From positions 1 to 43,593 of IMG/VR virus record IMGVR_UViG_3300031951_000358: 43,593 bases of DNA, one strand, 5' to 3'. Origin of the DNA: a virus. Shown here piece by piece: positions 1 through 9,986 of this stretch. The notes beneath the pieces are model-generated. The model was not told where the DNA came from. It did no database searches and saw nothing but the letters and a program-made list of their open reading frames with translations. Each line of letters begins with the position of its first letter. The stretch's first letter is position 1. The position numbers were made by a program, and so were the translations under genes.

Positions 1-3000
1 GAAGTGGAAATAATACCATTTGCAGCAATATTAATACCAGGGCCAGCTAATGTCGGCAATAAAGCAATTACATTAGAAGATACTCTTGCATTAGTATAGA
101 ATAAATTTGTACCTTCTACAACATTAGATGAATATAATCCTGTCCAAGTTGTTGCAGAAATAATATTTGTAGTAATTAAATTGGCGCCAATTAACGACCC
201 GCCTGTGCCATATCCAATTGTTATGTTACCTGAACGAATATTTCCAGTATATGTTGGCAACATTTCGGTAACATTAGAATAAACTCTATCATTGGTATAA
301 TATAAATTAATTAATTCTGTAACATTAGTTGTTGTTAAATCTGTATTACTTGAGAAGTTTCCTCTAAGTGTAATTGTAGCCCCATTAGGATTTGTAATTA
401 CTAAATTGTTATCTTCATCTACACTAATTTCTGTGTCGCCAATGTATAAAGTTTTACCCGAAGTTCTTAATTCGGTACTCCAAACAACCTTAGCATAGAC
501 GTTACCAAAGTAATTAGTTGCATTACCTAAATTAATTAGACCATTTCCTTGCGGCATGACGTTCGCAGTTAAATGGATGTTGCCCGTAATACCCCCGGCA
601 CCAACAACCCCTTGTATTCTACCAACTGCAAGAGTATTAGTACTAATTAAATTAGCACCAGTAATAAATCCACCACCGCTATTGGCCGATATTGCATTCG
701 CGGTTAATGTGCCGCGAACAGTTAAATTCGTTGTAACTATTATGTTGCCGGCAGTTATATTTCCAGTAGTAACAATAGAGTTACTACCAAAGATATTCAT
801 GAAATGCGTTACGTTTGAATTAGTATATGTCGTGCCTTGCGGATTTACTGCAATATATGCCAATATGTTAGAAAGAACTCTCGCATTGGAATACCACAAA
901 TTGCCCGATGCAGGATTCTCTATTACATTTCCAGTATATAGATTATTCCAAATGTTGGCTGTAACTCTATTAAGAGAAATATCATTATTCGAGAATAATT
1001 CAAATCCTCTAATTATTAAATTGTTTGTTGTTAAAGTGTTTGTAACAGAAATATTGCCGGTATTACCATCTATAACTATATTGCTAGTTGCGCCACCAAC
1101 AATTACTCTATTACTAATAACAACATTGCCGCTTAAAAGATTAATATTGCCGGCAGCTGTTATGTTAAGATTAGATGTGGATGTAATTGCGCCAGTGCCA
1201 GTACCAAGTTGTATAAAATTATTAGCAATAACATTACCGGCGGTAATATTGCCGGTTGTGTTAATTATGTTACTACCAAAATTAATTAATGCGGCCGCAA
1301 CATTTGAAGATGTTTGATTTACTGCTAAATATTCTAAAACATTTGAAAGAACTCTTGCATTAGTATAGTATATGTTACTACCAACTTCTAACACATTAGC
1401 AGTTGTTAACCCAACTACATTTGCTGCATACAATCCTGTCCAAGTTGTTGCTAAAATAATATTTGTGGATATTAAATTAGCACCAACAATAAATCCGCCG
1501 CCATTTCCAATAATCGTATTTGCAAAAACATTACCGGCGGTAATATTGCCGGTTGTGTTAATTATGTTACTACCAAAATTAACCAATGCGGCTGCAACAT
1601 TTGAAGATGTTTGATTTACTGCTAAATATTCTAAAACATTTGAAAGAACTCGTGTGTTAGTATAATATAAATTGCCAGATGTTTCGAGTACGTTAGCAGT
1701 ATATAAATTTGTCCAAATATTAGAAGTGACTGTATTTACGATTATATTGCCTGCAGCAATATTGCCTGTTGTGTTAATTATGTTGCTGCCAAAATTAACT
1801 AAAGCTGCCGCAACATTTGAAGATATTTCATTTACTGCAAAATAATCTAAAACATTTGCAATAACTCTTGCATTGGTGTAAAATATGTTGTTACCAACTT
1901 CTAATACATTAGCAGTTGTTAGATCCGATACATTGGCCTTGGCATTTAATAAACTAATTACATTTGAATAAACTCTTGCATTGGTGTAAAATATGTTGTT
2001 ACCAACTTCTAATACATTAGCAGTTGTTAGATCCGATACGTTAGCTTTGTCCCCAATTAGACCAATTACATTAGAATATACTCGGGCATTTGTATAATAG
2101 AGATTTGTTAGCTCTGAAACATTAGCAGTTGTTAGATCAGCAACATTTGCTTTTGCATTTAACAAACTAATTACATTAGAATATACTCGGGCATTTGTAT
2201 AATAGAGATTTGTTAGCTCTGAAACATTAGCAGTTGTTAGATCCGATACGTTAGCTTTGTCCCCAATTAGACCAATTACGTTTGAATAAACTCGGGCATT
2301 TGTATAATAGAGATTTGTTAGCTCTGCAACATTAGCAGTAGTTAATTTTGGTGTTACATACGCATCAACTCTTGCGTTTGTATAATATAGTTGGTTGCCC
2401 TCAGTCAAATCACTGGTTGTAAAGTTGCCTATAGAACTTACAAATCCAGTAACATTGCCTTCGAATGTTTCGGCAACAACGGTTGCTAAACGGAAACTAT
2501 CATTAGCAGTATCAATAGTTGCAGGGCCCTGTTCACCTACAATGTTAGCAAAGAACTTAAATTTCTTATCACTAGCGTCTCTAAATAACCCAGCGTGTCT
2601 TTCTGTGCCCGAATCATTATAATGACCAAGGAATCCAAGATCAATACTATCCGAAGGATTATTGTATCCTAGTTGTATTAATGGATCATTAATAACTAAA
2701 GTATTTGCGTAGAACCCAACTAAATTACCTACGACATTTAAATTGCCAGTAATAGTTAATTCATTAAATGTTACATTAGCGTGTGTATCTACATTTTGAC
2801 CAATTGAAATTTGACCGGTTGTGTTATCATAGCTAACACCGGTACCAGATGACAGTGTTGATCTTACTCTTGCATTCGTATAATATAAATTTGCACCTTC
2901 AACAACATTTGATGTTGTTAAATCGCCAATATTTGCTCTATCATTTAGTAATCCAATCACATTTGCATAAACTCTTGCATTTGTGTAATATAAGTTGTTT

Positions 3001-3857
3001 ATTTCTGCAACATTTGCAGTTGTTAATCCTACAACATTTGAGGCATATAGACCTGTCCACGTTGTTGCTGAAATGATATTAGTACTAATTAAATTAGCAC
3101 CAGTAATAAATCCCCCAGATGTTCCACCAATTGTGGCATTTGCCGCAGTTAAATTACCGGTATAATTTGGTAATAAGGAAATAACATTGGCGTAAACTCT
3201 AGCATTCGTGTAATATAAATTGTTTAGTTCTGAAACATTAGCAGTTGTTAAATCAACAACATTTGCTTTATCGTTTAATATACCAATTACGTTAGCATAA
3301 ACTCTTGCATTAGTATAGTATAAATTTGCACCTTCAATTAAATTAGCAGTTGTAAAATTACTAATTGATAAAACGGTATTAGCTACATTTGCATTTTCGG
3401 CAAATACTGCAGAACTACCACTTATGCCCAAGTTATCAATGAATGCTTTTGTTACTCTATTATCGATTGCTGCATTTGCACGAGTATTACTATAGTATAA
3501 ATTTGTACCTTCAATTACATTACTTGTTGTTAAATCAACAACATTTGCCTTTAAATCTAATAGGGGTATTACATTTGCATAAACTCTTGTATTTGTATAG
3601 TATAAATTTGTACCTTCAACAACATTACTTGTTGTTAAATCAACAACATTTGCCTTTAAATCTAATAGGGGTATTACATTTGCATAAACTCTTGTATTTG
3701 TATAGTATAAATTACTGCCTTCTGCCACATTTGATGTTGTTAAACCTAAAATACCAACACTAGCATATTCTAAGTTGCCGGTTGCGCCAACACGTAGTAC
3801 ATCAAACGTGTTAGATCCTTTTGTTTTTATATACGCAACATTTAACTGTGTAGCCAT
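1..3857 (-). CDS. Giant repeat-built tail fibre/structural protein, C-terminus cut by window edge
   Basis: The frame is open from the ATG at 3857 to the left edge (1285 complete codons, no stop), so the C-terminus is missing. The N-terminus reads MATQLNVAYIKTKGSNTFDV, then changes into tandem copies of a roughly 35-residue unit with the signature NLYYTNARVYANV followed by KANVxDLTT. A non-repeat module near 2400-2780 contains DPLIQLG, a GHYNDSGTERHAGLFRD stretch and a following beta-rich segment; the same module recurs in the two neighbouring fibre genes at 3914 and 9987. This architecture is known from tail-fibre or adsorption proteins of T4-like marine phages, but the receptor-binding end is not visible here. 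It lies 56 bases behind the previous fibre gene, with a GGG-type ribosome site and a weak late-promoter-like AATAAATA upstream. Assignment as a virion fibre is by family resemblance. Confidence 0.85.
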   Translation of the reverse strand, partial: MATQLNVAYIKTKGSNTFDVLRVGATGNLEYASVGILGLTTSNVAEGSNLYYTNTRVYANVIPLLDLKANVVDLTTSNVVEGTNLYYTNTRVYANVIPLLDLKANVVDLTTSNVIEGTNLYYSNTRANAAIDNRVTKAFIDNLGISGSSAVFAENANVANTVLSISNFTTANLIEGANLYYTNARVYANVIGILNDKANVVDLTTANVSELNNLYYTNARVYANVISLLPNYTGNLTAANATIGGTSGGFITGANLISTNIISATTWTGLYASNVVGLTTANVAEINNLYYTNARVYANVIGLLNDRANIGDLTTSNVVEGANLYYTNARVRSTLSSGTGVSYDNTTGQISIGQNVDTHANVTFNELTITGNLNVVGNLVGFYANTLVINDPLIQLGYNNPSDSIDLGFLGHYNDSGTERHAGLFRDASDKKFKFFANIVGEQGPATIDTANDSFRLATVVAETFEGNVTGFVSSIGNFTTSDLTEGNQLYYTNARVDAYVTPKLTTANVAELTNLYYTNARVYSNVIGLIGDKANVSDLTTANVSELTNLYYTNARVYSNVISLLNAKANVADLTTANVSELTNLYYTNARVYSNVIGLIGDKANVSDLTTANVLEVGNNIFYTNARVYSNVISLLNAKANVSDLTTANVLEVGNNIFYTNARVIANVLDYFAVNEISSNVAAALVNFGSNIINTTGNIAAGNIIVNTVTSNIWTNLYTANVLETSGNLYYTNTRVLSNVLEYLAVNQTSSNVAAALVNFGSNIINTTGNITAGNVFANTIIGNGGGFIVGANLISTNIILATTWTGLYAANVVGLTTANVLEVGSNIYYTNARVLSNVLEYLAVNQTSSNVAAALINFGSNIINTTGNITAGNVIANNFIQLGTGTGAITSTSNLNITAAGNINLLSGNVVISNRVIVGGATSNIVIDGNTGNISVTNTLTTNNLIIRGFELFSNNDISLNRVTANIWNNLYTGNVIENPASGNLWYSNARVLSNILAYIAVNPQGTTYTNSNVTHFMNIFGSNSIVTTGNITAGNIIVTTNLTVRGTLTANAISANSGGGFITGANLISTNTLAVGRIQGVVGAGGITGNIHLTANVMPQGNGLINLGNATNYFGNVYAKVVWSTELRTSGKTLYIGDTEISVDEDNNLVITNPNGATITLRGNFSSNTDLTTTNVTELINLYYTNDRVYSNVTEMLPTYTGNIRSGNITIGYGTGGSLIGANLITTNIISATTWTGLYSSNVVEGTNLFYTNARVSSNVIALLPTLAGPGINIAANGIIST

Positions 3858-3913
3858 TTAATACTGCCCTGTTTTTCTATTATTTATTGTTCTACGTTTT
3901 GGTGTACTAATTG

Positions 3914-6900
3914 TCATTGTGAAAGGGTCGCTGAAAAATATCTTACCACGACATTTGACTGATTTGCCGGCACTGTTAATAATGATAATGTTGTACCTGA
4001 AGCAGTATAATCTAATGAAGGTATTTGCGTTAAACCGTCAATTATAACAAATATACTAGATTCATTAGGTACGCTTGTAGATAATGTATATACTGTTGTT
4101 GCTCCATCCGAAACAAATTGTTGATAAGAAGAAACAATGCTTACGTTAACACTTGGCAACAATGCAACAACATTTGCATGAACTCTAGTATTAGTATAAT
4201 ATAGATTATTGCCCTCAACAACATTACTTGTTGTTAAGTCGGTTACATCGGCCTTAGCGTTCAATAAACTAATTACATTAGAATATACACGGGCATTTGT
4301 GTAATATAAATTTGCACCTTCTATTAAATTGGAGGTTGTAAAATTACTAATTGATAAAACGGTATTAGCTACATTTGCATTTTCCGCAAATACTGCAGAA
4401 CTACTACTTACACCTAAGTTATCAATGAATGATTTGGTTACTCTATCATCAATTGCTGCATTTGCCCGAATAACTGTATAATATAAATTTGCACCTTCAA
4501 TTACATTACTTGTAAATAAATTATTCCACGTATTAGAATATATTGTTGTAGCCGTTACTGTGCCCAAAACATCTAACGATTTGTTGAATTCAAATTTGTC
4601 GCCAGTATTGTGATATTTTAAATTAGCTTGGGCCCCATCAATATTAAATCCTGCACCATCTGCTGCTGTAGAATTTATTGCGCCATTTGCAAGTATTATA
4701 TTTTTATCTTCAATTGCCAGGGTTGCAGTATTTAAGGTAACTACGTCGCCTTCAACATATAGGTTACCTTTGATAGTTGCGTCATTAACAACTAAATTTG
4801 AATCTGCCAATCCTGCAAGGACTCTTGCATTCGTATAGTATAAATTTGTATTCTCAATTATGTTAGCAGTTGTTAAATCAGTTACATTAGCCTTGGCATT
4901 TAATAAACTAATTACATTTGAATAAACTCTTGCATTTGTATAATATAAATTAGTTCCCTCAATTATATTGCTTGTATTTAGATCAGCAACATTAGCCTTT
5001 GCGTTTAATAGAGATATTACGTTTGAGTATACTCTTGCATTGGTGTAGTATAAATTAGTTCCTTCAATTATATTGCTTGTATTTAGATCAGCAACATTGG
5101 CCTTGGCATTTAATAAACTAATTACATTTGAATAAACTCTTGCATTGGTGTAGTATAAATTGTTTAATTCAGTTACATTTGCAGTTGTTAATCCTGCAAC
5201 ATTTGCAGCATACAAACCTATCCAAGTTATTGCTGAAATAATATTTGTAGATATTAAATTGGCACCAGTAATAAATCCACCAGATGTTCCACCAATTGTG
5301 GCATTGCCTGCAGTAATGTTACCGGTATAATTTGGTAATAAGGAAATAACATTAGCATATACACGAGCATTTGTATAATATAAATTAGTTCCTTCAATTA
5401 TATTGCTTGTATTTAGATCAGCAACATTAGCCTTTGCGTTTAATAGAGATATTACGTTTGAGTATACTCTTGCATTTGTATAATATAAGTTACCTGCTAA
5501 TTCTCTAACATTTGCTGTTGTTAAATCTGCCGGGTTAACCTTATCGTTTAATAATCCAATTACGTTTGCGTAAACACGCGCATTTGTGTAATATAAATTA
5601 ATGTCCTCGACAACATTACTTGTTGTTAGATCTGATATATTAGCTTTTAATGCCGCATTTGCAAGAGTCTGATAATTATCTAGTAATGGACTAACATTAG
5701 CATATACACGAGCATTTGTGTAATATAAACTACTACCTTCAACAACGTTACTTGTTGTTAAATCAACTACATTGGCCTTGGCATTTAAAAGATCAATAAC
5801 ATTTGAGTAAACTCTTGCATTTGTATAATAAAGATTTGTTAATTCAACAACATTAGCAGTTGTTAAGTCAACAACATTTGCTTTTAAATTTAAATTCGCA
5901 ACAGTTGCGTAGCTATTAAGTACACTTATTACATTTGAATATACTCTAGCATTAGTGTAATATAAATTAGCGCCTTCTGCTAAATTAGAAGTAGTGAAGT
6001 TTCTAATGGAACTTACAAATCCAGCCACATTTCCTACAACGTTACCTTCGAATGTTGTAGCAACCACATTTGCTAGACGGAATGTTGGGTGTGCGGTGTC
6101 AAGAGTTGTGTCACCAGGTTCTACCGAATAATTATCAAAGAACTTAAATTTCTTATCAGTTGCGTCTCTAAATAACCCAGCGTGTCTTTCAGTGCCCGAA
6201 TCATTATAATGACTAATGAATCCAAGATCAATTGAATCTGAAGGATTACCAAACCCCAATTGAATTAATGGATCAGTTATAATTAAATTATTGGCATAAA
6301 AACCTACAGTGTTTCCTAAAACATTCAAATTGCCAGTAATATTTACCGTGCCGAATGTTACATTTGCGGTAGTATTTACATTTTGACCGATTGCAATAAC
6401 ACCGGTATTTTTGTCATATGTTACGCCGGTACCTGCAGAAATTGCTGCTCTAGCTCTTGCATTTGAAAAATACAAACTGCTAGCTGATTCAACTATATTT
6501 GCTGTTGTTAAGTTCGAAACAGTTGATTCAACATTAGCAGTTATTACATTTGTTGCTTTGATAGTTCCTGTAACTGGGTCGTAAATAATAGAATCATCGC
6601 CTGCACTTATTACTGCTCTAGCTCTTGCATTTGAAAAATATACGTTACCGGTAGTAGTATCGCCGTTTTCTATTACATTACTTGTGTATATTTCACCAAT
6701 TGCTGCTGTAGATAATATTGCAGAAATTTGGCCGTTTGCTTCAATAGAAATATTCAGGCCTGCTAATGACGGCAACAATCCTATTATATTAGAAGATACT
6801 CTTGTATTAGTATAATATAAATTATTACCCTCGACAACATTACTTGTCGTCAAGTCAACTACGTTAGCTTTGGCGTTTAATAATCCAATAACATTTGAGT

Positions 6901-9655
6901 AAACTCTTGCATTAGTATAATAAAGATTTGTTAATTCAATAACATTAGCAGTTGTTAAGTCAACAACATTTGCCTTTAAATCTAATAAAGGTATTACATT
7001 TGCATAAACTCTAGCATTAGTGTAATATAAATTATCACCTTCAATAACGTTGCTGGTGTTTAAATCCGCAACATTTGCTTTTAATGCTAAATTAGATTGT
7101 ACTTGAGAATTAACTCTTGCATTGGTATAATATAAATTATTACCTTCAACAACATTTGATGTTGTCAAATCTAATACATTTGCCTTAACATTTAATAAAC
7201 CAATAATATTGGCGTATACACGAGCATTCGTGTAGTATAAATTATTTAATTCCGCAACATTTGATGTTGTTAGGTCAATAACATTAGCTTTGGCGTTTAA
7301 TAATCCAATTACGTTTGCGTAAACTCTTGCATTAGTATAGTAAAGATTACTACCTTCTGAAATATTAGATGTGGAATAGTTAGGAACAGTTGTTAATAAT
7401 GCGGCGGACAATTTTCCATCAAACGATGTAATTGGAATATTTGTAGAATTTGCAGTAAATATTACATTACCGCTAGCATCAACCATTCTAAATGTGTTTG
7501 CAACGGCGCTCATAGAGCCAGAATTTACAAATCTAACAGATGTGCCTTGCAGCCATAAATCGCGCCATGCATAAGTTTCTGAACCAATATCGTATGGACC
7601 CGATGAGATTGGCAGAATATTGCCGTCGACATGTTCTAAATAATTTTGAACACGAGCATTTGTATAATATGAATTATTACCCTCGACAACATTACTTGTC
7701 GTCAAGTCAACTACGTTAGCTTTGGCGTTTAATAATCCAATAACATTTGAGTAAACTCTTGCATTAGTATAATATAAACTACTACCTTCAACAACATTAC
7801 TTGTCGTCAAGTCAACTACGTTAGCTTTGGCGTTTAATAATCCAATAACATTTGCATAAACACGCGCATTTGTGTAATATAAATTAATGTCCTCGACAAC
7901 ATTACTTGTCGTCAGGTCAACTACATTTGCTTTGTCGTTTAATAATCCAATTACGTTTGCGTAAACACGCACATTTGTGTAATATAAATTAATGTCCTCG
8001 ACAACATTACTTGTCGTCAAGTCAACTACGTTAGCTTTGGCGTTTAATAATCCAATAACATTTGCATATACACGGGAATTGGTGTAATAAAGATTTGTTA
8101 ACTCTGCAATATTAGATGTTGTTAAGTCAACAACATTTGCCTTTAAATCTAATAAAGGTATTACGTTTGCATAAACACGAGCGTTAGTATAATATAAGTT
8201 GTTTAATTCTGTAACATTAGCAGTTGTCAATCCAATAACATTTGATGCGTAGATACCTTCCCATCCATAAGCAGTTATTGTACCTAAAACATCTAAAGAT
8301 TTGTTGAATTCAAATTTATCGCCGTTTAAACGGTATTTTAAATTAGCTTGCGCCCCAGCAATATTAAAACCAGCACCATCGGCAGCGGCCGCATTTACTG
8401 CGCCATTTGCAAGAACTATGTTTTTATCTTCGATTGCAAGTGTTGCAGTATTTAAAGTAACTACATCTCCCTCTACATATAAATTACCTCGTACAGTAGC
8501 ATCATTAACAACTAAATTTGAATTTACTAATCCGGCAAGGACTCTTGCATTTGAGTAATATAAATTACTACCAAGCTCTCTAACATTAGCAGTTGTTAAT
8601 TTTGGGGTTACATATGCGTCAACTCTTGCATTGGTATAATATAAATTTGATGTTCCTTCGTTTAAATTATCTGTTGTATGAGTATCAAAGCTTATAACAT
8701 ATAATGCTGCTTGTGCAAAGTCAGCGTGGAATGCGTTTGCAGCATAAACGTTTAAGTTATCAATAAATTCTGTAGTTACACGCGCATCAATTGCCGCATT
8801 AGCGCGAGTATTACTATAATATAAATTATTACCTTCAACAACATTTGATGTTGTCAAATCAACAACATTGGCTTTGGCGTTTAATAATCCTATAACATTA
8901 GCGTAAACGCGAGTATTAGTATAATATAAATTATTACCTTCAACAACATTTGATGTTGTCAAATCAACAACATCTGCCTTAGCGTTCAATAAACTAATTA
9001 TATTTGCATATACGCGAGCATTTGTGTAATATAAATTAGTATCTTCTGCTAAATTAGCAGTTGTGAAATTGTTAATTGATAAAACGGTATTAGCTACATT
9101 TGCATTTTCCGCAAATACTGCAGAACTACTACTTACACCTAAGTTATCAATGAATGATTTGGTTACTCTATCATCAATTGCTGCATTAGCTCTTGTTACA
9201 GTATAATATAAATTACTTGTAGATTCTACTACATTAGCGGTTGTTAATGTTGGGCTTATATATGCATCGACACGAGCATTAGTATAATATAAATTAGTTA
9301 ATTCCGCAACATTTGCAGTTGTTAGATCAACCACATTTGCTTTACCGTTTAATAATCCAATTACGTTTGCGTAAACTCTTGCATTAGTATAGTAAAGATT
9401 AACATCTTCTGCTAAATTAGCAGTTGTAAAATTGTTAATTGATAAAACAGTATTTGCTACATTTGCTAATGTTGCCTCTGTTGAAAGCAATATCCATCGT
9501 CTGGTGCCGTCAACATTCCCGGATAAAACATACCCATTAGCCGCAGGTAACCCTAAATCTGGTTCTGCTTCAGATAATTTTAAAAAATCATAACGACTAG
9601 CGCCTACATTAGCGCTAGGTATCTTTTTTACTCTACCCGATATTAGTTTAGTCAT
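3914..9655 (-). CDS. Giant repeat-built tail fibre/structural protein (1913 aa)
   Basis: This protein consists almost entirely of about 35 tandem copies of a roughly 35-residue unit (LTTSNVVEGNNLYYTNARV, then YANVIGLLNAKANVVD-like). Three kinds of insert interrupt the array: a DKNIVLANGA module present twice (around + coordinates 8280-8500 and 4560-4790), a DPLIQLGFGNPSD module (about 6000-6370), and a YDIGSETYAWRDLWLQG module (about 7500-7620). The last 75 or so residues form a different domain with TTVYTL and FVIIDGLTQIPSLDY motifs, resembling C-terminal domains common at the ends of phage fibres. The unique N-terminus (MTKLISGRVKKIPSANVGAS) is likely the particle-attachment end. Its start overlaps the end of the upstream small gene by 8 bases. 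Function in host adsorption is inferred; no enzyme motif is visible. Confidence 0.87.
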   Translation of the reverse strand: MTKLISGRVKKIPSANVGASRYDFLKLSEAEPDLGLPAANGYVLSGNVDGTRRWILLSTEATLANVANTVLSINNFTTANLAEDVNLYYTNARVYANVIGLLNGKANVVDLTTANVAELTNLYYTNARVDAYISPTLTTANVVESTSNLYYTVTRANAAIDDRVTKSFIDNLGVSSSSAVFAENANVANTVLSINNFTTANLAEDTNLYYTNARVYANIISLLNAKADVVDLTTSNVVEGNNLYYTNTRVYANVIGLLNAKANVVDLTTSNVVEGNNLYYSNTRANAAIDARVTTEFIDNLNVYAANAFHADFAQAALYVISFDTHTTDNLNEGTSNLYYTNARVDAYVTPKLTTANVRELGSNLYYSNARVLAGLVNSNLVVNDATVRGNLYVEGDVVTLNTATLAIEDKNIVLANGAVNAAAADGAGFNIAGAQANLKYRLNGDKFEFNKSLDVLGTITAYGWEGIYASNVIGLTTANVTELNNLYYTNARVYANVIPLLDLKANVVDLTTSNIAELTNLYYTNSRVYANVIGLLNAKANVVDLTTSNVVEDINLYYTNVRVYANVIGLLNDKANVVDLTTSNVVEDINLYYTNARVYANVIGLLNAKANVVDLTTSNVVEGSSLYYTNARVYSNVIGLLNAKANVVDLTTSNVVEGNNSYYTNARVQNYLEHVDGNILPISSGPYDIGSETYAWRDLWLQGTSVRFVNSGSMSAVANTFRMVDASGNVIFTANSTNIPITSFDGKLSAALLTTVPNYSTSNISEGSNLYYTNARVYANVIGLLNAKANVIDLTTSNVAELNNLYYTNARVYANIIGLLNVKANVLDLTTSNVVEGNNLYYTNARVNSQVQSNLALKANVADLNTSNVIEGDNLYYTNARVYANVIPLLDLKANVVDLTTANVIELTNLYYTNARVYSNVIGLLNAKANVVDLTTSNVVEGNNLYYTNTRVSSNIIGLLPSLAGLNISIEANGQISAILSTAAIGEIYTSNVIENGDTTTGNVYFSNARARAVISAGDDSIIYDPVTGTIKATNVITANVESTVSNLTTANIVESASSLYFSNARARAAISAGTGVTYDKNTGVIAIGQNVNTTANVTFGTVNITGNLNVLGNTVGFYANNLIITDPLIQLGFGNPSDSIDLGFISHYNDSGTERHAGLFRDATDKKFKFFDNYSVEPGDTTLDTAHPTFRLANVVATTFEGNVVGNVAGFVSSIRNFTTSNLAEGANLYYTNARVYSNVISVLNSYATVANLNLKANVVDLTTANVVELTNLYYTNARVYSNVIDLLNAKANVVDLTTSNVVEGSSLYYTNARVYANVSPLLDNYQTLANAALKANISDLTTSNVVEDINLYYTNARVYANVIGLLNDKVNPADLTTANVRELAGNLYYTNARVYSNVISLLNAKANVADLNTSNIIEGTNLYYTNARVYANVISLLPNYTGNITAGNATIGGTSGGFITGANLISTNIISAITWIGLYAANVAGLTTANVTELNNLYYTNARVYSNVISLLNAKANVADLNTSNIIEGTNLYYTNARVYSNVISLLNAKANVADLNTSNIIEGTNLYYTNARVYSNVISLLNAKANVTDLTTANIIENTNLYYTNARVLAGLADSNLVVNDATIKGNLYVEGDVVTLNTATLAIEDKNIILANGAINSTAADGAGFNIDGAQANLKYHNTGDKFEFNKSLDVLGTVTATTIYSNTWNNLFTSNVIEGANLYYTVIRANAAIDDRVTKSFIDNLGVSSSSAVFAENANVANTVLSISNFTTSNLIEGANLYYTNARVYSNVISLLNAKADVTDLTTSNVVEGNNLYYTNTRVHANVVALLPSVNVSIVSSYQQFVSDGATTVYTLSTSVPNESSIFVIIDGLTQIPSLDYTASGTTLSLLTVPANQSNVVVRYFSATLSQ
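6820..6922. repeat. 103-bp exact repeat within fibre gene, copy 1
   Basis: Identical to 7672-7774; encodes one full fibre repeat unit. Confidence 0.88.
7672..7774. repeat. 103-bp exact repeat within fibre gene, copy 2
   Basis: Identical to 6820-6922, 852 bases away in the same frame (852 is a multiple of 3). Confidence 0.88.
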
Positions 9656-9983
9656 TTGCAGTTTCTAATAAGCTCATAACCAATCGTAATGCGGTGTTTG
9701 CGCCCGCTTTTGCCACAAGTTTTTGTCCTGTTTCTAACACTAATTTGCCGCCAAGAATAGAAGCGGAATCGTTTACTGGAATTTCAAAATTATTACATAA
9801 CTCAACATACTGATTTCCAGCAGTACTATGATATATTGTGGTATTAGCAGTTGATCCTGATATGTTCGTTACCTGCAACGATAATATAATAGTTGTTCTT
9901 AGAGCGGGAGCAGTATAAATCACATTAGCGGATGTTATAAGATTTGATGTTACTGTTTTAAATACGTTTAGTGCTGTTGCCAT
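9648..9983 (-). CDS. Small beta-rich virion structural protein
   Basis: A 111-residue protein, MATALNVFKTVTSNLI onward, rich in Thr, Val and Ile and with no charged clusters or membrane segment. It looks like an all-beta sandwich, and similar small proteins sit between large fibre genes in T4-like marine phages. Its stop overlaps the start of the following fibre gene by 8 bases, and it lies 3 bases behind the preceding one, so it is almost certainly co-translated with them. A role as a fibre connector or tip subunit is an inference from position. I do not recognise a named family. Confidence 0.75.
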   Translation of the reverse strand: MATALNVFKTVTSNLITSANVIYTAPALRTTIILSLQVTNISGSTANTTIYHSTAGNQYVELCNNFEIPVNDSASILGGKLVLETGQKLVAKAGANTALRLVMSLLETAND

Positions 9984-9986
9984 TTA

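Noticed and set aside
556-1317. Long plus-strand open frames opposite the fibre genes (also 1372-1614, 2395-2622, 3443-3763)
   Set aside because: They are mirror frames of the repeat array on the minus strand, Leu/Val/Pro-rich with no ribosome sites, and repeat with the same period.
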